Source of the DNA: Infirmifilum lucidum
GTDB lineage: Archaea; Thermoproteota; Thermoprotei; Thermofilales; Thermofilaceae
DNA: 64,000 bases
NCBI RefSeq assembly: GCF_014876775.1
Contig: NZ_CP062310.1
Span: forward strand, 310,001 to 374,000
Reading direction: 5' to 3'
The translations under genes were made by a program, and so were the position numbers. Each line of letters begins with the position of its first letter. Within the stretch, counting starts at the first letter, position 1. Of this stretch, positions 7,684-16,723 are shown piece by piece. The notes below the pieces were generated by a model. That model was not told the origin of the DNA, made no database searches, and saw only the letters and a list, made by a program, of their open reading frames with translations.

Positions 7684-9753
7684 CTACTGCAAAGCCTTGA
7701 TTTTCAAGACAGTTCTCATCGGGTGTATTTCGTGGAAACCCGGAGCCGATTCCTCGCCGTCTACCAGGACGCTCTTCTCGAGGTAGAGCATTATGGGCCT
7801 GAGCTCCCGCAGGTGGACGACTATTTCCCCTTTAATGTCCTCGGCGTAGTCAACTACTGCTGGGGTTATGTACAGCTCTCGAGTCCCTAGTACCCCGACT
7901 CCATGTCTCAAAGGTGCTATAATGTAGAGGTGGACGCCGTTAGGCTCGAGAGCACTCTTTATCTCCTCGTGGGAGTCCACCTTACGAGCGGTGCCTGAGA
8001 AAAACTCGTAGACGATGACTTCGTCGCCCTCGGCCCCCAAGTCTCCTGGCTTGAAAGAGTACTCTATTCTCTCGTGACCCCTATAGATGTTAAAGACTCC
8101 TAGGAGACTGTAGGTGCCTAAGCCCGGCACAGTCAACTTGTTTTCAAGCTTCAGCACGACTTTCTCGTTGTAGGGGTCAAGCATGACCGTGTCGCGCGTG
8201 GGGCGCCCAACCCCGTCGAGGCGGGGGATTCTCCCGTCCCTGAACGCGAGGGGGGACAGTATTTCGCCTCGGGTTTTCCCAGGCTCGTCCGTGACGTAGA
8301 CCGGCCCGCCGCTCAACGCTCTTGCAACGGCATGAATGAGGGCCAGCGGGTCGTAAGACTGGAACATGTCCCAGTCGGGCCAGGCCAGTTGGGATAGCCA
8401 GATAGAGTTATAGGCGTTGAAGTATACGTGGAGTTTCGACCTAGAGACACTATGCGGTACGCTGTAGTCGATCGACGCTCTCACGACGCTAGACTTGTAC
8501 CAGTTGAAGAAGTGCTCGGGGTTGAGAGACATGCAATTCAGAACTTCCAAGCCGCACAACGCAGCTGCAGCCTCGACTGCTTCGTGGAGCTTCTGTGATG
8601 CAAGCTCAACCGGGTAGCTCTCGGCGTAGACCGTGGACAACGCGTACTGGTTATCTACCTTCACGAAGTCGAAACCCTTAGCCCGGATGGACTTAAACCA
8701 GTCTATGTAAAAGCTATGCGCCCTCTCTGGGTTAGGCGCTAACTGTCCACCCACCTCTACGAGCTCATCCCTGTATGATTCAGCCAATTTGCTCTTAGGG
8801 TCAACGCCATTCCAGTAGCCGTTTAGAGTCAACCAGAGGCCCACGCTTCGTACGCCGTTCCTCTTCAGAGAGTCCACTATGCCAGCAAGCCCCCGCGGGA
8901 ATTTTTGCCTGTCCTCCTCGAAGTCCTTTAACTTGCCATTCTCCTCTGTCATCCACCCGTCATCCACGAGAACCATGCGGACAGGCGCCTTCGCCATTAT
9001 CTCGCGCGCTCCATCAACTACCTTCTGCTCATCTAGGTTTCGCCAGAAAGCGTTCCAGGTGCACCAACCGAGAAAACCTAGCGCGTCCGGGAACCTCTTC
9101 CTGGTTCTCAGGGAGCATACCCTATCGAGGTACGAGGCTACAGCCTTGTACACTGTTTCAACGGCCGTGTAAGGGTCGTTTGAAGTAGCGTATGCAAGCA
9201 GGGGTAAGTCCCTCCAGTTATGCTGGGTGCCTGCTGTAACGACTAGCTCTAGAGATGCTCCCTTAGGCTTAGTGAAGTACGGGGCATAACCCCTTGAAGG
9301 GACAGCTAGGAGGAAAGCGTACCCCTCCTCGACTTCTAGCAGTAACTGGCTTATCTTCAGCGACGTGGGCATTTCGTCGAGGCTCTTCGCGTGCCATGGA
9401 AAAGTCCAAGGACTTACCATGAACCCCCCTACCTCCTGGGCTTGGGGGTAATGGTATGGCTCACTCGACCCGCCCAGATACCCGGGCGGGTCGTAGGTAT
9501 GGTGGAAGGCCAGTACGCGGCGGTAGTGCGGGAGCCTTACTCCCAGTATGGCGGCAACCCCCTCCACCGTCGACGTGCCCGAGCCTAGGAGCTCCAGGAT
9601 GGAAACTCCGTGGACGCTTCTCCTGGAGAGTCTAGCCTGGCGCCCGCTACTAGTTAGGTATACTCCTCCGGTAGAGGCAGTGGTTTTCTCGAGAAGCCCC
9701 TCAAACGAGACGAACACCTCTGTAACGCTAGGGCTGAAATCATCACCAGGCAT
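7684..9753 (-). CDS. GH36 alpha-galactosidase (raffinose synthase/GalS-like)
   Basis: A 689-residue glycoside hydrolase of the Sip1/raffinose-synthase branch of GH36, the group containing Sulfolobus alpha-galactosidase GalS. FLGWCTWNAFW begins the TIM barrel and VLVDDGWM is a substrate-contact strand. The nucleophile is expected at Asp367 in FVKVDNQYAL, and the acid/base at Asp429 in VRASIDYSV. No signal peptide is visible, so the enzyme should be cytoplasmic and act on imported alpha-galactosides. The galK/galT pair 5 kb away would use the released galactose. The ATG at 9753 is followed by a normal N-terminal beta-sandwich region. Confidence 0.88.
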   Translation of the reverse strand: MPGDDFSPSVTEVFVSFEGLLEKTTASTGGVYLTSSGRQARLSRRSVHGVSILELLGSGTSTVEGVAAILGVRLPHYRRVLAFHHTYDPPGYLGGSSEPYHYPQAQEVGGFMVSPWTFPWHAKSLDEMPTSLKISQLLLEVEEGYAFLLAVPSRGYAPYFTKPKGASLELVVTAGTQHNWRDLPLLAYATSNDPYTAVETVYKAVASYLDRVCSLRTRKRFPDALGFLGWCTWNAFWRNLDEQKVVDGAREIMAKAPVRMVLVDDGWMTEENGKLKDFEEDRQKFPRGLAGIVDSLKRNGVRSVGLWLTLNGYWNGVDPKSKLAESYRDELVEVGGQLAPNPERAHSFYIDWFKSIRAKGFDFVKVDNQYALSTVYAESYPVELASQKLHEAVEAAAALCGLEVLNCMSLNPEHFFNWYKSSVVRASIDYSVPHSVSRSKLHVYFNAYNSIWLSQLAWPDWDMFQSYDPLALIHAVARALSGGPVYVTDEPGKTRGEILSPLAFRDGRIPRLDGVGRPTRDTVMLDPYNEKVVLKLENKLTVPGLGTYSLLGVFNIYRGHERIEYSFKPGDLGAEGDEVIVYEFFSGTARKVDSHEEIKSALEPNGVHLYIIAPLRHGVGVLGTRELYITPAVVDYAEDIKGEIVVHLRELRPIMLYLEKSVLVDGEESAPGFHEIHPMRTVLKIKALQ

Positions 9754-9793
9754 ACTAGGGTATAAAAAAGAGAAAAAGAGAAAAAAACTTATT

Positions 9794-10903
9794 TTAACCT
9801 CTAGGGCCCTTGCCTTTGCCCTCTTCCTCGCTCTTTTCTACCTCCTTCTCTATTTCTTTCTCGGTTTCCTTTAGCTTCTTCTCGAGGCCAGGAGGTAGTG
9901 GCTTCTCTTTGGGTGGCTTGGCAGAGATATCTATCTCCTTCTCTTTTCCGTGTTCTTCTTTGATTTTCTCCTTCAGCTCCTTAACGGCCTCTTTAACAGC
10001 CTTAGTTATGTTCCGAACCTCCTTCTCCACTTCCTTTAGTACTGCGGCTGTCTCGTTTATCCCTGTTCTCGTCCTGTTCCTAATCTCCTTGAACTTGGGT
10101 GCCGTGTGGTTGAGTAGCGTCATATTGAGGAATGATGTCTCATTCTTCTTCAATAACCCTAGCTTCATTGCCCTTATGACCGTCAGGTGGAGTGACAGCC
10201 TGTTCAGCTCTGCGTTTATGAGGCCTAGGATCTTCTTCACTACAGCTAGGTTTACGGCTAGCTCTGAAACCGTTATGTTTCCACTGGCAAGCTTCTCCTC
10301 GGTCTGTGCCAGGACGTCTTTAGCGTACGCGATCAGCGTATATACGTATGTCAGGTTGACTTGAGACTGGTTTATCTTAGACAGAGCCGCTTCGAGCTGG
10401 CTTAGCCTGGCTTTAAGTACTTGGAGTTGGAGCGTGAGTGCTGTCTTGTTGATGGCTACTGTCTTGTTGAGGGAGACTGTCACGTTAGCGGCTGTCCGGT
10501 TCCCGGGGGCCTCAACTTCAACCTCGACCTCGAGTTCTACGCCGGCTTTCTCAGCGATTTCTTCGATCAGCTCTATCGCAGCATCATATGTGTTGAGGGC
10601 GTAGATGGCGTACGTCTTAGCCCCAGTGAAGTTTCCGGAGTTGTAGAGCTTGATGCTTAGGTTCAAGTAGCTATCTGCTTCTGAGAGTAGAGACTTTACT
10701 TCTGTCAGGTTAGACGCGTACTGCGAGGTGTTTACCGCCGAGGTTAGGAGCGAGAACTTCTCGTAGGCTATCTTCTGGAGTTTCTGGGCGTTGGCTATTA
10801 AGACCTCTAGGGACAAGTCTGTGCTCGCGGCGACGCGGAGTACTGACGCGACGGATGCCAGCAACAGTGTTACTAGTGTTAGGGCGACCAGTTTCTGCTT
10901 CAT
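9794..10903 (-). CDS. Secreted or surface-anchored helical coiled-coil protein
   Basis: No family recognised. The protein (about 369 residues from the ATG at 10903; a TTG at 10915 is also in frame) starts with MKQKLVALTLVTLLLASVAS, a clear Sec signal sequence. The rest is Leu/Ala/Lys/Glu-rich, with two Asn-rich helical segments carrying many N-x-S/T sequons (NTS, NLS, NRT, NVT, NKT), expected N-glycosylation sites on the cell exterior. The C-terminal 80 residues are highly charged Lys/Glu heptads ending in Gly/Pro. It probably forms an extended extracellular coil. Its stop is 41 bp from the GH36 start, in the same direction, so co-transcription is possible. Confidence 0.7.
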   Translation of the reverse strand: MKQKLVALTLVTLLLASVASVLRVAASTDLSLEVLIANAQKLQKIAYEKFSLLTSAVNTSQYASNLTEVKSLLSEADSYLNLSIKLYNSGNFTGAKTYAIYALNTYDAAIELIEEIAEKAGVELEVEVEVEAPGNRTAANVTVSLNKTVAINKTALTLQLQVLKARLSQLEAALSKINQSQVNLTYVYTLIAYAKDVLAQTEEKLASGNITVSELAVNLAVVKKILGLINAELNRLSLHLTVIRAMKLGLLKKNETSFLNMTLLNHTAPKFKEIRNRTRTGINETAAVLKEVEKEVRNITKAVKEAVKELKEKIKEEHGKEKEIDISAKPPKEKPLPPGLEKKLKETEKEIEKEVEKSEEEGKGKGPRG

Positions 10904-11050
10904 ACCGGTCAACAACTGTTGCGCAATGGGGGTTATTTAGGAAAACTGTGGCAAGACGCGAGAAAAGAACTTTCCGCCATGAGAAAAGCAGAGCTACTTG
11001 CTGAAGAATTAAGTTTATTTTTATATTGTGCAGTTTGAGGCCCTGATCCC

Positions 11051-12088
11051 ATGAGGGTTAAGAGGGTTGACAGCGAGGTTGGGAGCTTCCTGGAGGTCGA
11101 GCTGGGAGACGGCGAGGAGGCTGTCGTCGTATCGGATGTACACTTGGGGTTGAGGCTCCGTAACAGGGAGCTGTCTAAACATGGAGAGTTCGCTGATTTC
11201 TTGTCAAGTTACTGTAGCGACGAGAAAGTGAAACTCGTAGTGCTGCTTGGCGATATATTCGAGTTCTGGAATGCTAGAGTGGGGGACATCGTCAGGAACG
11301 CGTACTACCCCGTGAAAGCTCTGGCGAAGGTCGACAAGGACGTAGTGTACGTTGCAGGGAACCATGACAGGCTTGTGGCAAGCCTACGCCTCGAGAGTAG
11401 TAGGGGGAGAGGAGATCTGTATATTGTGCCAGACTTCTTCGTCCTTAAGGTTAACGGGAAGAAGTTTCTCCTTCTCCACGGCCACCAGCTTGATACTTTG
11501 TTTCTGAGAGTTAAAAGCCTGTGGAAGGTGCAAAGCTACATATACATCCTATCTGAGTCCTTTCTCTCGCTTCCAGGGCCCTTAGAGTGGTTTTTCGCAG
11601 GCTTGGCCACGCTAATCCTGCTGCTAATAATCGGAGCCCTCGGTGTCTCGACTCTAACCGGAGAGATTCTCCTAGTCCTCGCCGCCTTCTTCCTTCTATC
11701 ACCGCTGGCGATACTCTCGTGGCGCAAGCTCCAGGACAAGATATGGTACGGCATTGTAGAGGGTATAGGTGTCAAGCTCCTTAAGAGTAGGTTACGTGGT
11801 AAGAGCCTCAGCCACATTGCTGTCAGCAAGCCACTCCGCGCCATAGTGAATGTGCTTGAAAGTGTGCCGGAAGTGGGTAGGGTTGATGGCGTCATCCTGG
11901 GGCACACCCACGTGCCTGAACTGCTACTGGAAAACAGCCGCCTGCTGGCGAACACTGGGTCGTGGGTCGAGAACGGGGAGAACGATTACTGCACGTTCGT
12001 GCGGGTGTCGAGCAGAGCGGTTACTCTGGGTAAGTGGGAGGGCAATGGCGTGAGAGTTCTCGGCTCGATCGACTTTAGCGATAAATAG
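11051..12088 (+). CDS. Calcineurin-like metallophosphoesterase with membrane hairpin
   Basis: A 345-residue phosphoesterase of the LpxH/Icc-like type. The metal-ligand motifs are in order: SDVHLG, LLGDIFEFW, GNHDR, LLHGHQLD and LGHTHVPE. Between the fourth and fifth motifs there is a hydrophobic hairpin (about residues 180-225, including ATLILLLIIGALGVS and LLVLAAFFLLSPLAIL) that should hold the enzyme on the membrane. Substrate unknown; a nucleotide-lipid or phospholipid pyrophosphate is plausible by family. It precedes the TPR/P-loop gene by 31 bp on the same strand. Confidence 0.82.
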   Translation: MRVKRVDSEVGSFLEVELGDGEEAVVVSDVHLGLRLRNRELSKHGEFADFLSSYCSDEKVKLVVLLGDIFEFWNARVGDIVRNAYYPVKALAKVDKDVVYVAGNHDRLVASLRLESSRGRGDLYIVPDFFVLKVNGKKFLLLHGHQLDTLFLRVKSLWKVQSYIYILSESFLSLPGPLEWFFAGLATLILLLIIGALGVSTLTGEILLVLAAFFLLSPLAILSWRKLQDKIWYGIVEGIGVKLLKSRLRGKSLSHIAVSKPLRAIVNVLESVPEVGRVDGVILGHTHVPELLLENSRLLANTGSWVENGENDYCTFVRVSSRAVTLGKWEGNGVRVLGSIDFSDK

Positions 12089-12119
12089 TCTTGACGGGTA
12101 GCTATAGGAGGTGTGAACC

Positions 12120-14111
12120 TTGAGTTACTACGCTTGTGTAGCTAGCAGGTTGCGGGACGAGAGCCTCAATCTATGCGATATTGCTACCTGCGCTGTAAAC
12201 CACTGGAATGACGTCGAAGTTGTTGTTTCGAGTATAACCAGCCTGGAGGAAGCAGAGAAAGTGAGAAGCCGCCTAGACAGGCTATCAAGGGTTCAGGGCC
12301 CGTGCACGCTCGACAATGAATCCCTTACTGTCCTATCACTCGTAGTCGAGGTGTTCCTCGGGGGCCTCGACCTGGCCCTGCTGGACGCTAGGAGCTTAGA
12401 AGGGCTTCAACGACTATACGAGCTCCTAGTTGAGAGTGGCGCTCTACCCGACGAGAGACCTAGAGTTTGGAGGAGGATAATCGCAGAGGTAAGGGAGAGG
12501 GCCGGCAAGGAGGTTATGGTGTTCGAGGGCGGATCGGCAACACCTGTCTTAGCGGTATTCGCCGAGGATATTACATGGTCTCTCGGCTACCTGTGGCCAG
12601 TATTCGTAGAACAGGTTCGGGGGGAAGGCGCAGATAGCGTGATAGGAGAGGCGGTATCAGCTATCCGCGCAGGTAAGGGCGTAGAGTTCTCTGGGCCTCG
12701 CGGATCCGGCAAGCTCTCACTAATGTACCAAACACTAGTGGAGCTTTCAAGAGAAGGCTTTACTCTCTACGCAGGCGCGCAGAGCATTGCCTCGAAGCTC
12801 GTCGGGAAGAAGGTGGTCTTTACACCAGGTAAGCCTAGAGTTATTCCGGCTGGGTGGGGTGGTGAGTATGTCCAGATAGATGTCAACAACAGGTACACGG
12901 CTGGGGAGTTAGAGGAGATTGTGAGGAGGCTGGCAGATTGGGATGGAGTTTCGCTTGCTGAGCCAGAGACTGCTGAGGTTTTGAAGAACTCTAGCGGCAA
13001 TCCGGGGTACGTCGAGACAACACTACTTTACGTCTCTCTGTCCAAGCTTCACGGCAGGAGTTTCGTTATCCCAAAGTCCATCGAGGAAGCAGGAGCGAGG
13101 CTGAAAAAGGTTATCCCTGAACCCCTACTTAACAAGCTCGCCGTCCCAGCATCCCTGGGGTCACGCTGCTTCCCCACAAGCTTGCTTGAAGTCAGTGAAG
13201 AGGAAGAGGCTCTACTGGACAGGCTGTTACTGCGTCACGACGCCTACTCCCTGTACTCCTGGAGAAGTGATGTCTCAAGAGAAATATTTAAGAAAACTCT
13301 TCTAAGCCCTCCTAACATTTACGAGCATGTTTTCACCTCCGAGTCCCCCTTCCACGCGGCGTGGTCTACTGTTGTAGGGGCTCCGGGGACGGCGAGATAC
13401 ATCGCACTTGCCGCCATAAATAATATATCTGAAGAGGCGAGTATCCAGGCTCTAGAAGCTGTGGCTGTTCTAAGTAGTGGTACTATATCCAGGTTGCTCA
13501 GAGGGGCGACTGCCTTCAGGCTAGGGGTTCTTGCTAGGGCCGCTGAAAGCGCGGGTAGCCTTGCTGTAGCCGAGGAGCTGGTCTCAAAGGCTCTAGGCAT
13601 TCTGGGAGCACTGGGCTCTGAGGAACTCCGCTCTGAGTATGCTTCCCTCGCGGTGAAACTGGCAGAACTCCGGGTTAGCCGTTTCCTACCTGAGCTCGCT
13701 CTACAGCTTCTAGACGAAGTGAGAGTAGTGAACGATGAAACAATGTATGATGTTAGCAGGGTCAAAGGCGTTGCCTACCTTGGCATGGGACTCTACAGTG
13801 ATGCTGAAAGGCACCTGCGCGAGGCACTTCGCTACGCAGAAGAGAGAGAGCTGAAACAGGAGTATTACTCCCTACGCGTTCTACTCGTTGACGCTATGCT
13901 AGGCGGGGGGCGTTCTGCCGAGGCAGTTGAGGAGGTTGACAGACTCGTCAAGGAACTCGTCAGAAAGGAGTGTACACTCGTTGGAATCCTATACGACGCC
14001 GCAGTTAGGTGGAGGCAGCTTAAGGGCAGGACTAACTACGCTGTGTGTGCGACACTCATGCGTTGCGGCTACCCTGACTTGGCCGGAGCTTACGGCTGCT
14101 TCGAGAAGTAA
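12120..14111 (+). CDS. Large P-loop-like protein with C-terminal TPR-type repeats
   Basis: A 663-residue protein of unknown function. Around residue 195 it has GPRGSGKLSLMYQ, resembling a Walker A loop but with Leu where GK[ST] is expected, so ATP hydrolysis is doubtful. About residues 420-640 consist of helical pairs with TPR character (LGMGLYSDAERHLREALRYA). The architecture recalls archaeal STAND/AAA proteins. The start is TTG at 12120, supported by an excellent ribosome-binding site (aggaggtg, about 8 nt upstream). It is likely co-transcribed with the metallophosphoesterase. Confidence 0.65.
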   Translation: MSYYACVASRLRDESLNLCDIATCAVNHWNDVEVVVSSITSLEEAEKVRSRLDRLSRVQGPCTLDNESLTVLSLVVEVFLGGLDLALLDARSLEGLQRLYELLVESGALPDERPRVWRRIIAEVRERAGKEVMVFEGGSATPVLAVFAEDITWSLGYLWPVFVEQVRGEGADSVIGEAVSAIRAGKGVEFSGPRGSGKLSLMYQTLVELSREGFTLYAGAQSIASKLVGKKVVFTPGKPRVIPAGWGGEYVQIDVNNRYTAGELEEIVRRLADWDGVSLAEPETAEVLKNSSGNPGYVETTLLYVSLSKLHGRSFVIPKSIEEAGARLKKVIPEPLLNKLAVPASLGSRCFPTSLLEVSEEEEALLDRLLLRHDAYSLYSWRSDVSREIFKKTLLSPPNIYEHVFTSESPFHAAWSTVVGAPGTARYIALAAINNISEEASIQALEAVAVLSSGTISRLLRGATAFRLGVLARAAESAGSLAVAEELVSKALGILGALGSEELRSEYASLAVKLAELRVSRFLPELALQLLDEVRVVNDETMYDVSRVKGVAYLGMGLYSDAERHLREALRYAEERELKQEYYSLRVLLVDAMLGGGRSAEAVEEVDRLVKELVRKECTLVGILYDAAVRWRQLKGRTNYAVCATLMRCGYPDLAGAYGCFEK

Positions 14112-14338
14112 TGTCCCAGGGCTTTTCGGGCTCCGTAGAGGCCGTTACCTCGTTTGAGTAATTGCTTAGGTCTAGGTTGTCCTGGCTGATTCGTAGGGCT
14201 GAGAGTGGTAGGGGCCAGCTCAGCGGGCCAGGTAGTCCCGTCTTCCGAGGGGGCTAAAATAACCTGGAGACCCCGGGGCCTCACCCACACCCAAAGCAAC
14301 AGAGATTACTGGAGCATAGAGCGGAGCCGACCACTGTT

Positions 14339-15478
14339 TCAGATATGGTACTCGATCCTAGCACCCTGGTCTGGCTTCAGCGGCCAGCCCTTCCTAGCTC
14401 CAGCTTTCAGCGCACTGTCTATGACCTTTACTTTCTCCTCTACTCCCTCTCCTGTCAGGGCGAAGAGGCTCCCACCTAGCCCTGCACCGCTGATCTTAAC
14501 CGCTATAGCTCCCGAGCTCATCATGACTCTACGTAGCTCTTCCAGCTCGGGTAGGCTTACGTCGTAGTAGTCCCTGAGGAGCTCGTGCTGTACATTGATT
14601 TCCCGTGCCAGTAGCTCCCTACTCAGCGACCCACTCTTAATGAGGTCTACCGCCCGCATAGTCGACTCGTGCATGAGTATGGTGAACGCAACGCGCTTGG
14701 CGAGTCTGTCGGGGAGGCGGTCTAGGAATGGCTTCACCTCATCGAACGTGATCTCCTCCCACCTAGCCCTAGAGTAGTCTGGCGCGAGTTTCTCTCTAAG
14801 CGTGGGGGGCAGATCCTGGAACGAGAGGAGCAGGGAGAGAGCCTGGTTTATCTCGGCCTGCCTTCTGGGGTGGATTTCTGCAACGCTGTGCCTTATCCCC
14901 GAGTCGACGACGATGAAGTCGAGACTACCTATGTCCAGCGGCTCGACACGCACGGGGGGCCTCGGATACAGGAGTATTGCTCCGCCGAATGCCGAGGCGT
15001 ACTGATCCAGCCGTCCGCAGGGTATCCCGGCGACAGTGTTCTCGGCGTAGAAGGCTGTCTCTGCAAGCTCCTGCGCTGATAAACCCAGGTTGAAGAACGA
15101 GTCGAGTGCCTTCAGGAAGGCTACTTCGAGCGCCGCGCTACTCGACAGGCCTGAGCCAACTGGCACCTCGCTGTAGATCAGTGCTTTGAACCCCTTGCCG
15201 AGCTTGACGCCCGCCTTCCTTTCTAGTGCGATGACACACGACCTGAGGTAGTTCCCCCACCACCTCCCGGGCAGGAGCTGCGGCTCGGGGCCGAACCTGT
15301 CCCTGTACTCCTGGCCTTCTTCCCGCAAGTTTAGGCTCTCAACCTCAAAGAGAGTCGACTCCTCGAGGACGGCGACATATGTCCTCAGGTTCACCGCTAT
15401 CGGGACAACAGGGAGCCCCTTGTAGTCTTGGTGGGTGTTCAGGAAGTCGACGCGGCCCGGGGCTGACGAGACGAGCAC
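14339..15478 (-). CDS. galK: Galactokinase (GHMP kinase)
   Basis: A GHMP kinase that phosphorylates galactose at C1. The sugar-binding N-terminal motif is PGRVDFLNTHQDY, with His and Asp of the usual GEHTDY conserved but Glu replaced by Thr. The ATP loop is PVGSGLSSSAALE and the C-terminal motif is ISGAGLGGSLFAL. The frame is open to 15541, but the GTG at 15478 puts the PGR motif at the same distance from the start as in short archaeal GalKs; GTG at 15523 is an alternative. It is divergent from galT with almost no gap. Confidence 0.88.
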   Translation of the reverse strand: MLVSSAPGRVDFLNTHQDYKGLPVVPIAVNLRTYVAVLEESTLFEVESLNLREEGQEYRDRFGPEPQLLPGRWWGNYLRSCVIALERKAGVKLGKGFKALIYSEVPVGSGLSSSAALEVAFLKALDSFFNLGLSAQELAETAFYAENTVAGIPCGRLDQYASAFGGAILLYPRPPVRVEPLDIGSLDFIVVDSGIRHSVAEIHPRRQAEINQALSLLLSFQDLPPTLREKLAPDYSRARWEEITFDEVKPFLDRLPDRLAKRVAFTILMHESTMRAVDLIKSGSLSRELLAREINVQHELLRDYYDVSLPELEELRRVMMSSGAIAVKISGAGLGGSLFALTGEGVEEKVKVIDSALKAGARKGWPLKPDQGARIEYHI

Positions 15479-15524
15479 GGGCCTCTTCGGAGCGACTTCG
15501 AATAGTACGGCGGGTACTTTCACA

Positions 15525-16568
15525 ATGAATATAGTGGGCACGGTGGAATTAAACTTCGTGGAGGGCTACAACGAGTTGAGGTGGAACCCTCTTCTCGGCT
15601 GCTGGGTCATAGTGTCAAGTGGGAGAGCTGTAAGGCCCTGGCGGGAAGCTGAGAAGTGCCCCTTCTGCCCCGGGTCTGAGGAGACGGGTTACGGCTGGGA
15701 CGTAGTGCTCCTGGACAACAAGTACCCAGCTTTGAGGAGGGATGCGAAAGTCTCACGCCAGAGCCTGGATCTCTACCGCGTGGAGAGAGCCTACGGCGGT
15801 GCAAAGGTCGTGGTGGAGACGCCGAGCCACGAGGGCGACCTAGACACGATCCCCGCCGAGAACCTTGTAAAGTACATTGGGATCCTAGCCAGAGTAGCCG
15901 AGGAGGAGTGCAGGGACCCCGCTGTCGAGTACGTCCTCCCATTCAGGAACAAGGGGGAAGTTATCGGCGTCTCCCTAACACACCCCCACTCCCAGATATA
16001 CATCCTGCCCTTCGTCCCGCCGAGGGTCAGGCGGGAATATGAAATGATGAGACAGCATAGGGCTGAGCGCGGCAGGTGCCTGCTATGTGACGTACTAGAC
16101 CTCGAGTACGAGGAGGGCTCGAGGGTGCTCTACGAGAACAGCGGGTTTACAGCCTTCCTCCCCTTCTTCGCCATGTGGCCCTATGAAGTCCACATCTACT
16201 CTAGGAGGCATGTAGAGAGCCTTATAGAGCTGAGCGCAGACGAGAGGGCTTTGCTCGCGGACGCCATTAAAGTCATTGTAGCGGGGTATAATACCCTCTT
16301 CGGCTTCAGCCTGCCGTACATGATGATCTTCCATCAGAGGCCCTGTAGGGGATACGAGGGCTTCCACTTACACGTCGAGTTCTACCCCGTCCACAGGACT
16401 GCTGATAAACTAAAGTACGCTGCAGGGATAGAGTGGGGTGGGTGGGTGTTCACGTATGATGGCTTGCCGGAGGAGAAGGCTGGAGAGCTTAGGGGGGCGC
16501 TGGCTAGAGCAGTAGAGAAAATGCGGGAGCAGGGGTACATTGCCATGGGGAAGGTCTATTCTCGGTAA
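15525..16568 (+). CDS. galT: Galactose-1-phosphate uridylyltransferase
   Basis: A 347-residue HIT-superfamily enzyme exchanging UMP between UDP-glucose and galactose 1-phosphate. Zinc-ligand Cys residues occur in CPFCPG. The catalytic THPHSQ places the UMP-accepting nucleophile at His155. A second metal/His cluster occurs in GFHLHVEFYP. The upstream frame is open to 15435, but that part overlaps galK; the ATG at 15525 gives the family's normal N terminus. No galE is seen next to it. Confidence 0.93.
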   Translation: MNIVGTVELNFVEGYNELRWNPLLGCWVIVSSGRAVRPWREAEKCPFCPGSEETGYGWDVVLLDNKYPALRRDAKVSRQSLDLYRVERAYGGAKVVVETPSHEGDLDTIPAENLVKYIGILARVAEEECRDPAVEYVLPFRNKGEVIGVSLTHPHSQIYILPFVPPRVRREYEMMRQHRAERGRCLLCDVLDLEYEEGSRVLYENSGFTAFLPFFAMWPYEVHIYSRRHVESLIELSADERALLADAIKVIVAGYNTLFGFSLPYMMIFHQRPCRGYEGFHLHVEFYPVHRTADKLKYAAGIEWGGWVFTYDGLPEEKAGELRGALARAVEKMREQGYIAMGKVYSR

Positions 16569-16693
16569 GCCTAGTCACTGCGCGACAACCCTCTCCTATA
16601 CCCTCCTTAAATACAAGAAGTGCGGCCGCACCGGATGCTACCTATTACGGTCTTTGCATACGCGGGGGTTTCCTCTCAAGGTAGAGTTAAGTC

Positions 16694-16700
16694 TATAAAT
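16694..16700 (+). promoter_or_regulatory. TATA box of a leaderless gene
   Basis: TATAAAT at 16694-16700 lies 23 nt before the ATG at 16724, the spacing expected when transcription starts at or next to the start codon. This argues against the earlier in-frame ATG at 16706, which would lie upstream of the transcript start. Confidence 0.5.
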
Positions 16701-16723
16701 GTATCATGTGCTGTAAAGTGGGT

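Noticed and set aside
10421-10660. Open frames opposite the secreted coiled-coil gene (also 9810-10364)
   Set aside because: They are mirror frames caused by biased Lys/Glu/Ser codons; no start signal or family match.
14112-14338. Possible RNA gene or small ORF between the TPR protein gene and galK
   Set aside because: No tRNA cloverleaf or box C/D pattern found by eye; the minus-strand 69-codon frame is Pro/Arg-rich and unlike known proteins.
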